Assembly: GCA_018907035.1 (NCBI GenBank)
Contig: JACCIC010000065.1
Location: 475,001 to 539,000 of the forward strand
Direction: 5' to 3'
Length of the DNA: 64,000 nt
Source of the DNA: Sycobia sp. Sy_11
Taxonomy: Eukaryota > Arthropoda > Insecta > Hymenoptera > Epichrysomallidae
A model generated the notes under the pieces. The model made no database searches. It was not told the DNA's origin and saw only the letters and a list, made by a program, of their open reading frames with translations. Below are positions 27,551 to 40,296 of this stretch, one piece after another. Position 1 is the first letter of the stretch. Every line of letters starts with the position of its first letter. A program made the translations under genes and the position numbers.

Positions 27551-28497
27551 AGTTTTGCACGCTGGTTAATAAGAGCTTGTGTATATGGGGATATCTGTAT
27601 ATTGCAGCCGAGTATATATACTTTTATCCCTCCTCCGCCTTCTTTTAATTGCCATCATTTTCTTGGCGCAACCTGTCGCAATTCGGCTTTATGCAGGTTG
27701 TATCTGCGATGAATTTTTCTTTTCTTTTCCTTGCTTTTTTGTTATATTTTTAATGCAAGCCAATATTTGGATAAATTTAATTATTTTACCTATAGCAAAA
27801 CAGTATGAGGAAATTCTCGGCGTACTTGCGCGTTTCACGATTATACGATTGTACAGGTCTAGGATTCTATTTTTATACATATATATTGGAAAAAGAGTTT
27901 CTTTAGTCTCTGGAGTTCTCTAGATATCTATATCTACACATACTAACTTGAAAATTTCATCAACAATAAATGTATATAGATTTCTTAATATAGTTAAAGA
28001 AATGTACAAGCAATTTCTTCATGCGTAAGATTTCTCTACCGATGTTAAGACATTTGCCACGCATTTGACTACGTATTTAAAATTTTCTGACTTGACTATT
28101 ACTAGAGAATCTTGTTGAGTATACAACAAAACAATTTTTATTTTAGTGTAAAAGACAACTGTTACAATTATTTTCAAACTTATATTGCGCTAATCGCTAA
28201 AATTTTCATAGAATGTTTTTTGCATGGAACATATGTGTGTTCTCCATCAAAATTGAATTCCACATGGCTTTTCTACACACATTTTCAAAATTTAACATTG
28301 CAATTTCAGCTCGATAAAAAGTCAACACCACCTTTTCATTGATCCATGCAGTATATTGAAACGAGACGAGCAAATATTGGAGCGCACTCTGATAAATTGT
28401 ATCGTGAATCAAACCTTTTTCACTGTTCCTCACAGCAATGATCTCTAATCCATTTTCTCTCGTGCTCCTCGCTTCCTCTCCAACTCCCTTCCAATTT
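27551..28497. other. Non-coding stretch
   Basis: Short frames on both strands (for example 27579-27923 and 28206-28433) have no recognisable domain. Confidence 0.45.
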
Positions 28498-28530
28498 CAC
28501 ACACACACGCGCGCGCGCGCGCGCGCGCAC
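28498..28530. repeat. (CA)n and (CG)n run
   Basis: ACACACAC followed by about 20 bp of alternating CG; a second CG-rich palindromic patch follows at 28565-28582. Confidence 0.9.
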
Positions 28531-28777
28531 TTGAGAAGTGCCATGCGCGGTCTCATTTGCATTTGCGCGCGCACGCGCGTGCGCAATGCTCTTCGCTAAG
28601 TTATAAAATAAGGAGATATCCTTGGAGTGAATCGCGGTTGATGCGCTGTACGCCTTTTCGGAACTGTCAGCAATTTCCTTAATTACAAAGCCATTAGCCA
28701 GCTGGGAGAAGGAACGGGGGGAGGGAGGTAATTGTCTCATCGATCTGTCTTTGGGATTTCACGCGCCAACTTTCTAT

Positions 28778-28782
<5 letters not shown>

Positions 28783-28835
<53 letters not shown>
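28783..28835. repeat. (TA)n microsatellite
   Basis: TA tract of 53 bp. Confidence 0.95.
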
Positions 28836-28836
<1 letters not shown>

Positions 28837-31800
28837 CATGTATAAGAATAAAGGCGCTCACATCGGAAAATTTTTCACTCCGACGTAAAAAGCAATTAAC
28901 TTACATACGATGAGATTTTTATATAGTTTGAAGAATTTTTTATAGAGCTTATAATAATTATAATTAATATATGTTAAGAAGTGAGAAAAGAAAAGTATAA
29001 TTATTTGAATAAAATTTAATGGTACTAATATAAAGTTTACAATATTGTTTGCAGATATTTCCAGTGCTCACATCCTCAAGAAAATAATTTAAAGAAAAAA
29101 CCAATTTTTTCTCCCATATTTGAAAAGAATTATATTGCTTTAAAGAATCACAGTATAATAATTCTATTAAATCAGTTTATTAAACTGATTTAATAGAATA
29201 TATATATATGTCTATATAATATAAATATAAATATATGTCTAAGGGGAAAGTTAATTTAACTGAAGAGGTTGACAAAAAATTTATTTTTCCACGTTCTAAC
29301 CATAATATTGAATCCTAAAACAATAATAAACTATACAAAATAAAATATATTTCATTGAATTAGAATATAAAGTTTGGATTTTCATTTTTTATCTGTATAA
29401 TATAGCCACATATTGTTAAGTAACCAGGATCCATTATCAAAAAAATTTTTGTATTTAATAAAGTAATCGAAAACATCTAGTATATTTGTCGATTCCTTTC
29501 AAAATTGTGCATACGATAAAATTTCTCGATTATTTAAATAATTTTAACGTTCGAGTTGAATTAAATATTAAAAGAATATTTCCAGTATTTGAAGAATTAA
29601 AAGTATACATAAATAAATAAGTCGACAGAAATTGTAAAATATAAAAATTTCGTCTAGATGTTATGATATGAGCTTCATTTATCCAAAACTTTTGAGCCAG
29701 GCGCAGAATCCAATCATAAAATGATTTCTTAATGAGTTACCCTCCACCTTAAACTATTTAGAATAGATACACTGCGATGATGTAGATGTAAGGCGCGCGA
29801 AGGCGCGTGGCAGGAAAAAAATTGAGCGAGCTTATGCGTGGTCAGCTGCAGAAACTTTTACTCCTTTAAATAGCATCTTCGGCCGTGTCGTACTTCGTTA
29901 TGTACTTATCACGTTTCTGGGTGAAACTGATGCGAATCTAGAGCATCGTTACGAAGTTTACCACTTTTTTCTTTTTTCTTTAAGCAAATTGCTCGCTTTC
30001 AAGGTAAGGCATTATATTTAAATATACAATTATATTATACATTTACTTTCCGTGCCGAGCGTACATACATTAATATGTCTAAAAGGTATTGTCCACAATT
30101 AAGAGAGCTTAATATGAAAGTTTCCTCTAGTCCAATTGTAGAAAATAATTAGCTGACATTTTATTTAAATTAAAAATATATTATTTTATGATTCATTTTA
30201 ACATAGCAGTCCACATAACTCAGCATTGCAAAAGCGTCACTTTTGAGCTTTAATAGTTCATAATGATTTTCCAGTAATACTGTATTTATTTCGAAGAGAG
30301 AAACATAGGGCCTCGCGCATGGCTCATTAAACTAAATGACCCTTCATCATTAACTCAATCCCTTGTCTCTATCAAAAAATATCATTTCTGGTATTAATTA
30401 GTATAAGCTTAAAGTTCCGATGTCAGTAGATAAAAAGATCGTTTTTCAAGGGCTAGCCGTTATAATACAAATAGATTACTTCATCGGTGGTAAAAACTGA
30501 ATTTCTTTTTACATTGTAAATTATTGACTTATTATAATTATAAGTTTTTATCCATGATTTCTTCTTGTACAATATTTGTATTTCTAAGCTGTATTATTTT
30601 TCGATTTTATAAAGATTTTTTTGGTTTTGTATTAATTCCACATTATGCAGGATTCTGATAAATGTACAACCGTGTACAACCTTCTTGAATTTTAATAGAG
30701 TTGACAACATTTTTTTGTAACTTTCGTACAATGTTGAAATTCTTCCGATTTGCTTCCTCAAAAATAAAAATAAAAACAAAGCTATTTTATCAGATTCGTC
30801 ATCTTATCCCGCGTTAATGGAATTTTTGTCTTGTTAAGCATTAATCTCACGAACGAATTCCTGCGTACTGTATGCTCGGTGCGTCTTTGCAGCTCGGGTA
30901 CGCGCTTGTTTTACGATTGCAGGCAGTTCAGGTAAGCACAGTCGGAGATAATTTAGTTAGACTTAAGGTAGGAAGCGTGTTAACATTGGAGTTATACATA
31001 TTACATTTCATGCGACTTTATAAAAAAAAAACATTATCCTATACATTAACCTATTTATGAATGATTTTACAAACGTCTAATAACTACTATGCTGCTTAAC
31101 TTTTAACTATCCTCCTCGCCACCTTCATACAAAGCATACCATAATGTCAACACTATATTTATACGATTTTAATCACATATGTTTTGTATTTTTTTATTAT
31201 AGTTTGACAGTATAGTTTAAGTCTATACAATAGTATTAACAAAATTGACACTTTAAATTATATTTAAAATTAAACATGCTTGTAATTCATCTCTACTTTT
31301 TTCTAGAAATCTAAGTGTTTTGCTCTTAATAACGAGACGAATATGGTATATAATAAAATAAACTGAAAATGAAATACGTTATAGTATTCGAATTAAAAGT
31401 ATAAAAATTGACTCCTTTTGAAATATAGAATCTCAAAAGTTACAAAGGTTCTCGAAATAAAAAGCATATGGAAGCAACAAAATAAATTATCAAAAATATA
31501 GATTGTAGCTGAAAATTATTAAAAAAAAATACATTCACGATTCTTTCTCATAGTAGCAGTCTCATAGTTGCATTATTAACAGTATTCTTCATTGATAAGG
31601 CTTTGCAAAACTACTTTCTACCACAATACATAAAAATTTAACCCTAAAAAAAAGAGTTTTCAACTTAACTATTTTTATCAACACAAATAGTGCTTTGAAT
31701 GTTTCTATTACAACTATAATAGCAAATAAAAAAGTTGTGTGATATTTCATTGTTAATTAGTAATTACCTTGAATATGATCTTCGCTTTCTTAAAGTAGTT

Positions 31801-33940
31801 AACATTGAAGGCGCCTCACGATAATAATAATTTTTATCCGAATAATTTAAAACAGAGTTTTGAAATATTGATTATAAAAATAAAGATTGATGATATAAAG
31901 ACTGATGATATAAATATATACTATATGGCTCAAAAATAATATTAACTTCACAATGTTCCATGTCAAGGTCAATTAACCAATGGCAAATTTTAGATCATTC
32001 GTAGATAGATTTGGAAATATGTCATAATTTTTATATTTACTATTTTTTAACTAAAACCTAGACTTATTGTAAATTATTTTGCTAGTTCGGTACTTTTTCT
32101 TTATGATATCCTGTGGAACCTTTGAGCTAATATATAATATCTAAAAATTAATTAAACTGGAATTTAATGAACTAAATAATGCTATCCAAGCGATTGATAA
32201 TCCCATTTCATCGAAAATCTTGCATAATCCATAGCTACACGCAAAATAAATTATCTACCTTTTGATTCAGGTGAATGAGGAGGGTGGCTTATTCAGAGCA
32301 ATTAACAAACTTTAAATATCAAAATTTAACGAATAGGTAATAATAGGAAAAAACCCTGCACATATCTTATAAAAAATAGGTTACGGTGAAAATTGCGAAT
32401 AATGAAATATGTTATATAGTTTACGACAAATCAATTAAAAGTTTTCTTATAAGCACAAAGAATGGAATGGGCAGAAAAATAACTCATTCAAAATAGATTT
32501 TTAGACAAAATTGTAAATGCAAACGTTGTAGTATATTTTCTCTTTTAGTGATGTGATCTTGAATTTCACTTTAACGTTTACTTTAATGAGCATCGTCATC
32601 GAAACTAATACTCCAAAACCCTATGTTACGTATGTATAAAAGTGTTTGTAATTATGATCCTTAAAAGTTAAAAAAAGGCATTACAAAAATCAAGATCAAA
32701 ACAGCAAGGAAAATATGCGATATGTTTTTAATTTATATTATTTTTTCCGAAAATCTACTTCTGTTAAATTATTTTGGCATCTCGATGCTTTTTATTTCGG
32801 AGATCCTTGATCTTCTTTATATAAAATATTAACCATTTTTGATACTTTACGCCTATGCAAAGGTTTGAGCTTCACATCGGAAACTATATATTTCGTTTTC
32901 AACCAATTTTATAGAAACACAGTTTTCATAAGATATATGCAGGTGAATTCTTTGGCCTTTATAATGAGAACAGTATGGTAAATTATATTACTGCACATTT
33001 CAGAAATTTTTGATAGTCTTTATTGTTAAAATATTTTTTTTATTTATTAATTATTATGAATCAACCTTGATTCTCACCCATCAACATATGCATAATTAAT
33101 TTTATGTATCGCGGCCGAGTGTACGAGATTTGCGATCCTGTATAGGAATAGAATTATTATTCGCTTGGAACGTCATAGAGTTAATCGCCTTCAACATTTT
33201 CCTATATAGCTGGACGAGTTTTAATTACGTGGAATATTATTTCTACGTAGCACCGGCATAAATATTCTATCAGTCGCAAATATAACAATTGCTTCGTGAC
33301 AATCGTTGCGAACAGATAGGTAGGCATCGATTTATTTTTCATTTAACAATCTAGAAATGTAAAACTGCGTATAGTTTGTAATATTATAATTTAATAGTCA
33401 ACTTAACACATTATTAAGATATATTCTTATACAGTATATAGAGTAATTATATATAAATGTAATTTGCGTTGTAGAATATAACTTTATATTATTTATTATT
33501 ATACGTTAAGTTTAAATTTTGGTATAACGTTCTCACCGGATATAATAGCTTAAATAATCTTTATTAAATATTTTGTAATAGATCTCGAGCTAAAATTTCG
33601 TTTCTTAATAATCAATGGACGTCATATAAAATTAGCGGCGCACATATATATAATTTATATTATCCTGTCGTTAATTTTGAGAAAGAGTGACATACGATAT
33701 TTCGATATCTTACATCTCGGACATAGCGGCAACAGAGTGAAAGAAATTTAACGAAATGATTATAATATATTATAATTTATTATGTAAAACAGAGGCAAGA
33801 AATGTATTGGGAAAATTAATTATAGAAACTATATTGAATTTGATTTCGCATTTAAAAGGAAATACAAATGTGAAACAAGTAAAATGAAATAGATTAGAAT
33901 GAAAAAAAATTGAAATGAAATTGAAATAGATCTGCAATAG
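28836..33940. other. Long AT-rich stretch without recognised genes
   Basis: About 5 kb with no long TA tract, in contrast with 13-29 kb. It holds a perfect palindrome (29161-29199), a GC-richer patch with a good splice-donor match (AAGGTAAGG at 30000-30008), and another donor match (CAGGTAAGC) near 30929. These donors could belong to an unseen gene or be chance. Confidence 0.45.
29161..29199. repeat. Perfect 39-bp palindrome
   Basis: Two perfectly complementary 19-bp arms (left arm ATTCTATTAAATCAGTTTA) are separated by a single T. It can form a cruciform or a hairpin with a minimal loop. No flanking duplication is evident. Confidence 0.9.
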
Positions 33941-33944
33941 ATTA

Positions 33945-35217
33945 CAGCAGCTTCATATACCTACCTACACAGAAAAATATCATTAAAAAATTTGAAAAAC
34001 TACAATACTCTGCCATTAGAATGGCTCTTGGTTATCGAAAGTCTACTCCCACTAACATACTACTCGCAGAATCTAAGCTACCAACGATTCGAGAAAGATC
34101 ACAGTACCTTTGTCATAATTATTTGATAAAAATTCTATCTAATGAAAGCCTACCCATTCACCAAACTGTATATCAATTTTTATCAGAATCACAAAAGAAA
34201 AGTAAACTCAATTAAAAACGGAAAAAGTTTATGGAATTGTGTATCTGTAGCATTCAAGATTTTTTACCTTTCCTATTGAAAAATCCAATCATCTGATCCT
34301 AACTCTGATTTTCATAAACTTACTCCTGAACGAGCAATAAAAATTTTCACTGATGGTAGCAAAAGTAATAGCTCAGCATCTGTAGGTATAGCTTGTTATT
34401 GTCCATGTCCGGAAACCACTATTTTTCAATCACTTCATAAACAGGCTTCCATATTTACAGCTGAATGCTGCGCTATAAATAATGCCTTGGATATAGCCCT
34501 TGCAAACGAAGAATCACAAATAATAATATTTTCAGATTCTCTTAGTTGCCTCGAAGCTCTCCAAAGTACAAAAGTCAACATTAAAATAAATCCTTACATA
34601 TTTCAAATCCAAGCAAAATACCTCGAATTCATTAATAATAAATCAAACAAAGCAAGTATCTCCTTCGTTTGGATCTCCTCACACGTACGAATTCAAGATA
34701 ACGAAAAGGCAGATCTTCTGGCTAAATCAGCTAGTCTTAATAATGATATAATTCCTGATCATATTCCGTTTACAGATTTTCAAGAAACTTTTAATAAAAT
34801 CCATTTAAAAACACAAACACGTTACTTCTTGAATCAGGGACCTCAGAAGGTAAAATATATTTTGGTAACTTTTATAAAGACTCGTCTAAACTCTGGTTTC
34901 ATAATATACAAGCAAATCGTAAACTTACAACCTCCATTAATAGATATAGAGCCAATCATTACCATCTGCGCGCATCTTTGTATCGCATTAATATTGTTAG
35001 TGATCCTAATTTTGAATGTGGTCAAGAAAAACAAGATCTAGACCATATTATTTGGGCATGCCCTCTATATAGAAAAGAAAGAAAACATCTATTAGAAAAA
35101 TTATACCGTCTAAAAATTGTATGCCCTATTAATGCAGCTATACTTTTATCAAATCCAAATATTAATGCTTGTGAGAAAATAATCACCTTTTCAAATCAGT
35201 GTAATTTAAGTCTATAA
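33945..35217 (+). pseudogene. 5'-truncated I-type non-LTR retrotransposon, ORF2 3' part
   Basis: This is the C-terminal third of an ORF2 polyprotein. In order it encodes: the post-RT segment with IDYSSFIYLPT and QYSAIRMALGYRKSTP (33945-34200); an RNase H domain (34331-34760); and the C-terminal zinc-finger region with HIIWACPLY (about 34870-35217, ending in TAA). The RNase H keeps FTDGS, TAECC, FSDSL and the final NEKAD, so its catalytic residues are present. Reading-frame changes between 34200 and 34330 and again near 34860 show it is dead. In the zinc finger the first cysteine is replaced (NFEC). An RNase H downstream of RT points to the I group of clades. Upstream sequence ends abruptly, as usual for 5'-truncated insertions. 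It resembles the older element at 55.4 kb. Confidence 0.88.
34331..34760 (+). pseudogene. RNase H domain of the non-LTR fragment
   Basis: The frame begins with ERAIKIFTDGSKSN and contains the four conserved blocks: D (FTDGS), E (FTAECC), D (IIFSDSL) and H...D (WISSHVRIQDNEKADLLAK). The domain removes RNA from the RNA-DNA hybrid in I-type elements. It is the best preserved part of this copy. Confidence 0.85.
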
Positions 35218-35920
35218 CTATCAAAACTCATTTGTACAACTCAAACTAAATTGTATCTACGAAAAGAAAATAAACAGTGAAACGCATTGTTAATCATTTA
35301 AATATTATATATAATAGCAGTATATGTATATGTCAAGCGAATAAATCTCAATAAGAGATTTCAAAGCTTTCAATAAAAAAACGTAAAATGAAAAGTGTTG
35401 CGAGCAAACTCAGGTTAAAGGCCACAAAATGTGTACATAAGGTACACGCGTGATCCATGACCATGATGGGAAAATCGAAGGTTTTTCAGAAAATGGCTTT
35501 TATACGGTTTCACACGTGGTAGCCGAATATTTGCTGTAGAAAACCCTTGGGATTTTCAAAGTTGAAAAAGGTTATGCTTTCTAAAAGCAGTATACGTGCT
35601 TTGGCGGGAAATTCGACCATTTTTCCTTAAGAAAGCCTTTCTACAGATTTATATATTGAGATAGATCGTATTCTGGCTTTGGAAAAATGTTGGGAATTTC
35701 AAAAAGATGTCGTATTCGGTTTATCGCTTTAAATTCTTCGAACGTCAGGCTGCGCCAGAGTTTGGGCTGCGAGTTCGGGCTTATATCTTGAAAATTTGAC
35801 CCACTTGGAGGGGGACCGAGACATTAAAACAGCGCTATATGAGGGCACGTGGATTATTTGAATCTCATCTCTGCTAATGTTCGCACTTGTGTAATTTATT
35901 CAATAGTAATATAGTACATT
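35218..35920. other. Unassigned moderately AT-rich stretch
   Basis: The first part may be 3' untranslated sequence of the preceding retrotransposon; a run of seven A near 35380 could be its tail, but the end is not defined. From about 35400 the composition becomes less AT-rich, without any recognised frame. Confidence 0.4.
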
Positions 35921-35921
35921 T

Positions 35922-36030
35922 CTTACCGAGTATGGAAAGGCTTTATTTACGAAACGAGAGGTTTGCAGCCCGAGGCGAAGCAGAGGGTTGTAACGAGGTT
36001 CGTAAAAAAGTCTTTTCGTACTAGGTAAGG
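35922..36030. repeat. Foldback sequence with ~33-bp arms
   Basis: Left arm 35922-35955 begins CTTACCGAGTATGGAAAGG. The right arm, 35998-36030, is its reverse complement with a few mismatches (CTTACCTAGTACGAAAAGAC when reversed). The ~42-bp loop is GC-richer and contains GCCCGAGGCGAAGCAGAGGG. A second short inverted repeat follows: TTTTTCCTCAT near 36047-36057 and ATGAGGAAAAA near 36093-36103. It could be a small non-autonomous transposon (MITE) or a transcribed hairpin. Confidence 0.75.
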
Positions 36031-36288
36031 ACTATATTTTTCCTCATGAGAACCGGAATCAAGCGGTGAAGGTGCGATTTGTAGGTTAGAATGAGGAAAA
36101 ATTCTTTTTTATTTGAAACTAAAATTTTTATTTTTATTTCATAGCCAAACATCCCAGCGTTTTGTTCATTTCAACAATAATGAATAAATACTACTTGAAG
36201 ATATCATATATTCTATGTCCAGGAGAGGAGATTCAAAAATATTACAGTATAGAGACATACGAGATATAAATTAGTTTATATGCTGTAT

Positions 36289-36291
<3 letters not shown>

Positions 36292-36346
<55 letters not shown>
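36292..36346. repeat. (TA)n microsatellite
   Basis: TA tract of 55 bp, the only long one between 29 and 41 kb. Confidence 0.95.
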
Positions 36347-36348
<2 letters not shown>

Positions 36349-36419
36349 CAAATACTTTTATAGAGATTCTCATGGTAGGTTAAAAAAATGGCAAATAACT
36401 AATTCTCTGTCGGCATGCC

Positions 36420-36860
36420 CTGTCAAATTATGGTGCACACGCGGCCTATATATATATAAAGAAAGAGAGGAGCAGATAAAAAAACCGAACGACAACAAGC
36501 GACGGGGCTTATAATAAACTGCGTTCTACACTTTGCTACCACGTGCGCTTAGAGAGTGGGGGGGGGGGTCGCATCACCAATTCCTCTGCGCAATACAGAC
36601 GGCGCACGCGTGAAAGCGCCTTCTTTCTCTGATCTTCGCGCTCTTCCTCCTTATTAGTACGCGTGTTTTAATCGCTATGTACTCGCACGCGGGGCGAGCT
36701 TTGGAACTCGTGCCGATTTTGAGAAAAGACGCTTTCCGCGCGTCACCGATGAACATTCTAACTAAATTATTGCGATGTATTTTTCTGGCGTATTTTTGTC
36801 CTTGTAATACCGTAAGCTGATGTATCGGGCGATTGGGGAGAAAATTCGAACAAATCAATA
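36420..36860. other. GC-richer island with G11 run
   Basis: CG-rich sequence with an 11-G run at 36558-36568 and a TATA-like TATATATATATAAAG near 36450-36464. No domain was seen in frames on either strand. Confidence 0.3.
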
Positions 36861-38298
36861 ATTATTCGTTGCCAATGAGAAAAAGGGATTAATTACATCT
36901 TTACAGAAAATGGAATTGAGTTCATTTTTCTAAAAAACATGTTTCTAGATAATTTTTATGATTTCTGCAAAAAAAAATAAGCTCGTTGAAAATTTTTTTA
37001 TTTTGACTATTTAATAAGTTTTTAACATATCGAGATACGATTTTGCTTTATCTAAGTAGTTTAATAATCAAATACACAAATATGCAGTTTATAATGGGCA
37101 ACATTGTTAATAATTTAAGATTTACAAATAACGAAAAACAAACTACGTTTTTCAACGAACTTTATGCTGCAAAGCGTTAATTTATATAATACGAGTATGT
37201 TTTACAAGATTAAAGTTAAAAATTCATTTAAAATTTAATCTGCTTAGATAATTATTATATTCTTAATTACTGAATACAAAATCTTCTATATTATTATAAT
37301 TAGCGAATGATTATTTTGCCTAATATTCTTTCACATTTAAATTCTAAATATAATTCACTGCACAATCGTATCACTAAAATTTAACGAATTTCCAAATAAT
37401 TACCCTGTGATAAGAAAAGTCAATTTCATTGGTCTACACTAATTCAAATTTACAGAATAATTATTAAATTTGAAAGATTTTTATGATTGTTACTACATAA
37501 ACATCCTGTTCATAAAAAATAATAAGTATAATATAGTAATATCCAATATGCAAAAATATGTTTCCGACTTACGTGAAAATCAAAATGCCAATGTTTACAT
37601 TCATTCGTATTTAATTTAAAGAAATAAATTGAAATTATTCTTCCGCTGCGGTGAAGTTAATAAAGTTTAAAGAATTAGTCTCTTGAAGACTTATAATTTT
37701 TCTGAGTAAAAAGTTAAACGACTTAAAATTACTATATAAATATGAACGCGTCTAACGTGCGGTTTCATAAACCTAAAAAACCCACGGTATTTGATGTTAT
37801 TTATAAGTTAATACTGGGAGAAAGCTCTCTAAATTCTATATAATTTAAGCGTTTAGGACGAAAAAAGGAGGTTAAACTTTTACAATTTAATCATCGTTAG
37901 TGCGCCGCAATGCAATTTTGCTCAATAAGTATATAGTTATTTGACTGATGCACTCTTATATGGCAATCCCGACATCGTTTTATACAACTTCTTGTCGACA
38001 AAATGTTTTTATAGGAATAATATAATAGCCACGCGCACGAATCTACTGAATTCCGAGCAAATAATCTTCACCCATAAATCCCATAACAATTTTAAAGAGG
38101 TTTTTCTTGTTGCCAGAAACACTCGTTACGGTTACGAACAATTCCACAGACAATTGTTATGATGATATCGATTTTTTTACCGCGATTAAATGAACTTGTC
38201 TAATGTGTCAGATTTACAATTCAAAATATTATAGTTGTCACATTTTTCTCGCTTTCGAGTAGTAGTTTAAAATCGAATGCAGATATAACGACGCTATA

Positions 38299-38300
<2 letters not shown>
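36861..38300. other. AT-rich non-coding stretch
   Basis: Nothing recognised. Confidence 0.5.

Positions 38301-38301
<1 letters not shown>

Positions 38302-38360
<59 letters not shown>
38302..38360. repeat. (CA)n microsatellite
   Basis: CA tract of about 59 bp that directly adjoins a TATG repeat. Confidence 0.95.
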
Positions 38361-38365
<5 letters not shown>

Positions 38366-38394
<29 letters not shown>

Positions 38395-38422
38395 TGTATG
38401 TATGTATGTATGTATGTATGTA
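38366..38422. repeat. (TATG)n microsatellite
   Basis: About 14 units of the tetranucleotide TATG, the only sizeable tetranucleotide repeat in the window, forming a compound repeat with the CA tract. Confidence 0.95.
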
Positions 38423-38870
38423 TATATTAGTTTCGTTTGAAAGATTTCGATCATAATTCTGTTTCTTGTATTTGATAAATTGCTCTTTGATGGAATCGTG
38501 CGTCAAACGTCTCTTTCTACTTTCCCTGATAATTTGATATTTTTCTAATGTACGATACATCAAATTCTGAACGCGCGCATCATCAGTTATCCATTCGCGC
38601 GGCCTTTAAGGTCGATAGACAAACGGTAAAAGGTTAACGAGCTATCCAGGTATGCAACGAAGAGTATAAATGCAATATGTAATATGATTCGGATAGTCGG
38701 AGAATAATAGCCTATATATTCTCAAACGTCTCTCCCCTCGCGCTCTGCGGCTCTATACATAGCTGGAGTTTAACAAAGCGCAAAGATTTTATTGTATAGA
38801 ATATTATTCCCAATCGCGCGCGCGGTCGCACGCAAGTAAAGTAACGCGGTCGCACTCCGCGCTCGGGTAT

Positions 38871-38889
38871 CGCGCGCGCGCGCGCGCGC
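38871..38889. repeat. (CG)n run
   Basis: About 19 bp of alternating CG. Confidence 0.9.
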
Positions 38890-38965
38890 AGGGCCCACCC
38901 GCCACATAGCCGCGACGTTTATGCGCGCGCACGCGCGCCCGGCTTTGTCAATTCCTAATACAAGC

Positions 38966-38985
38966 ATGCAGGCACCACGAAAGAG
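38966..38985 (+). other. Possible first coding exon
   Basis: ATG at 38966 opens a 20-nt frame (Met-Gln-Ala-Pro-Arg-Lys) ending AAGAG at a consensus splice donor, GTAAGA (38986-38991), within a CpG-rich island. No downstream exon was identified, so this rests on the ATG and donor alone. Confidence 0.2.
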
Positions 38986-39444
38986 GTAAGATCGCGGTCC
39001 GGCACTTTTATGGCGCTCGCCCGCTATTATATAAGTGCCGTGACGCGATACATCATCCCGATTAATCGCCTCTACGATTTCGTACGCCTATTTTTACTCC
39101 CTGTTCTTATTTTCCGTCGTGCACACGGTACTCGGCCCTTCGACGCATATGGAAGAAAAAGCGAGAGCAGCGCGGTTTGTCCGTGCTGCGGTAGGTATAT
39201 ATACACGTGAGGATGTATCAGGTCCGGATCAAGAGGGGGCTATGGGCCTATATCCTGGAGCAGGCGTCCGCGTTGACGATAACTCATCTTTCGTAAAGCT
39301 GCGTATAAAGAGGTGGGATAGGATATTTTGACAGCGATATTAGAACATTTAATGTTCCAGATGTGAGCGAAAAAGAATTAGTAATAAAAGGTTTATAAAG
39401 GTTTAAGATTAATTGAATATTCGCCGTACACTTGGTGCAACATA

Positions 39445-39650
39445 TTTATATACGATTAATTTAAATATGCTTTGATAGGCTTGAAAAGTTCCCCAAAACA
39501 AATATTTTATTACATTCGACAGTTCTGTTTCTTTTAAACATTTTTGTGAAAATGGCTTAACCACCAAAACAATACTGTCGAATATAATAAAATATTTGTT
39601 TTGTGAACCTTTCCAAGTGTATTAAAGCTTATTTAAATTAACCCTATATA
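39445..39650. repeat. Foldback (MITE-like) sequence with ~75-bp arms
   Basis: The left arm (about 39445-39523) and right arm (about 39574-39650) are reverse complements with scattered mismatches. The best-conserved core is ACAAATATTTTATTA followed by ATTCGACAGT in both. The outer ends are AT-rich (TTAATTTAAATA) and include TTAA on both sides. The 50-bp centre is unrelated. No coding capacity. A non-autonomous DNA transposon is the likely origin; a long-hairpin RNA source is an alternative. Confidence 0.75.
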
Positions 39651-39659
39651 TAGAGATTT

Positions 39660-40290
39660 ATTTCGAAGTTTTATAAATTTCTCTAATGATTTTTAATTAT
39701 CCTGTTACTATTACAATATATTCAAAGGTATTGTGATAAAAAGTAAACCAACAGATGGAAGTATCGTATTGATTATTTTCCACAATTCTAACTTTAAATC
39801 AGAAATTTCGTTTTCTGTTTTGAACAGTATGAAGAATATATACAGTTCAGTTCAACTACACTATTATATTATACCCATAAATATATAAATGTTTTATTTT
39901 ATTAGATAAATATGTTATTTTTAATTTTTTCCTCTTTTTTAAATCTATTTATAGAGTTTCTTTTTTTTAGCGAACAAAATAATTTTAGGAAAGCCTCATC
40001 GGGCCCATATAGATAGTCTCGAGCCTCGTGACGGTTTAATCCGATCCTGAGATGTATAATCATAGCGAGGTCTTAGACTATGTATAAATGGAGCTTTGAA
40101 ATGTATTTACACAATTATACTATATAATCTAGGGATACTTCAATTTATTGCATTAGAGAAGGAAAATTGCACAGCCTTCAAAGGTTTTTTTTTATTTAGC
40201 TTCAAATCCATACGACTTTATTTGCTACATTGTGTGGATTACATAATTTTAATTTATACGAAATATATCTATATATATAAACATTGTTTA
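39660..40290. other. Non-coding stretch
   Basis: AT-rich. A GC-richer patch at 40000-40060 shows nothing identifiable. Confidence 0.45.
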
Positions 40291-40296
40291 CATATT

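Larger units (their letters stand above)
38800..39310. other. CpG-rich island
   Basis: Dense CG words, a (CG)n run at 38871-38889 and a G-C-rich palindromic patch near 38920-38940. Frames on both strands lack known domains. A possible first coding exon lies inside it at 38966-38985. Confidence 0.35.

Noticed and set aside
28206..28433. 75-codon minus-strand frame as a small gene
   Set aside because: No domain, signal or context; the opposite strand is open over the same span.
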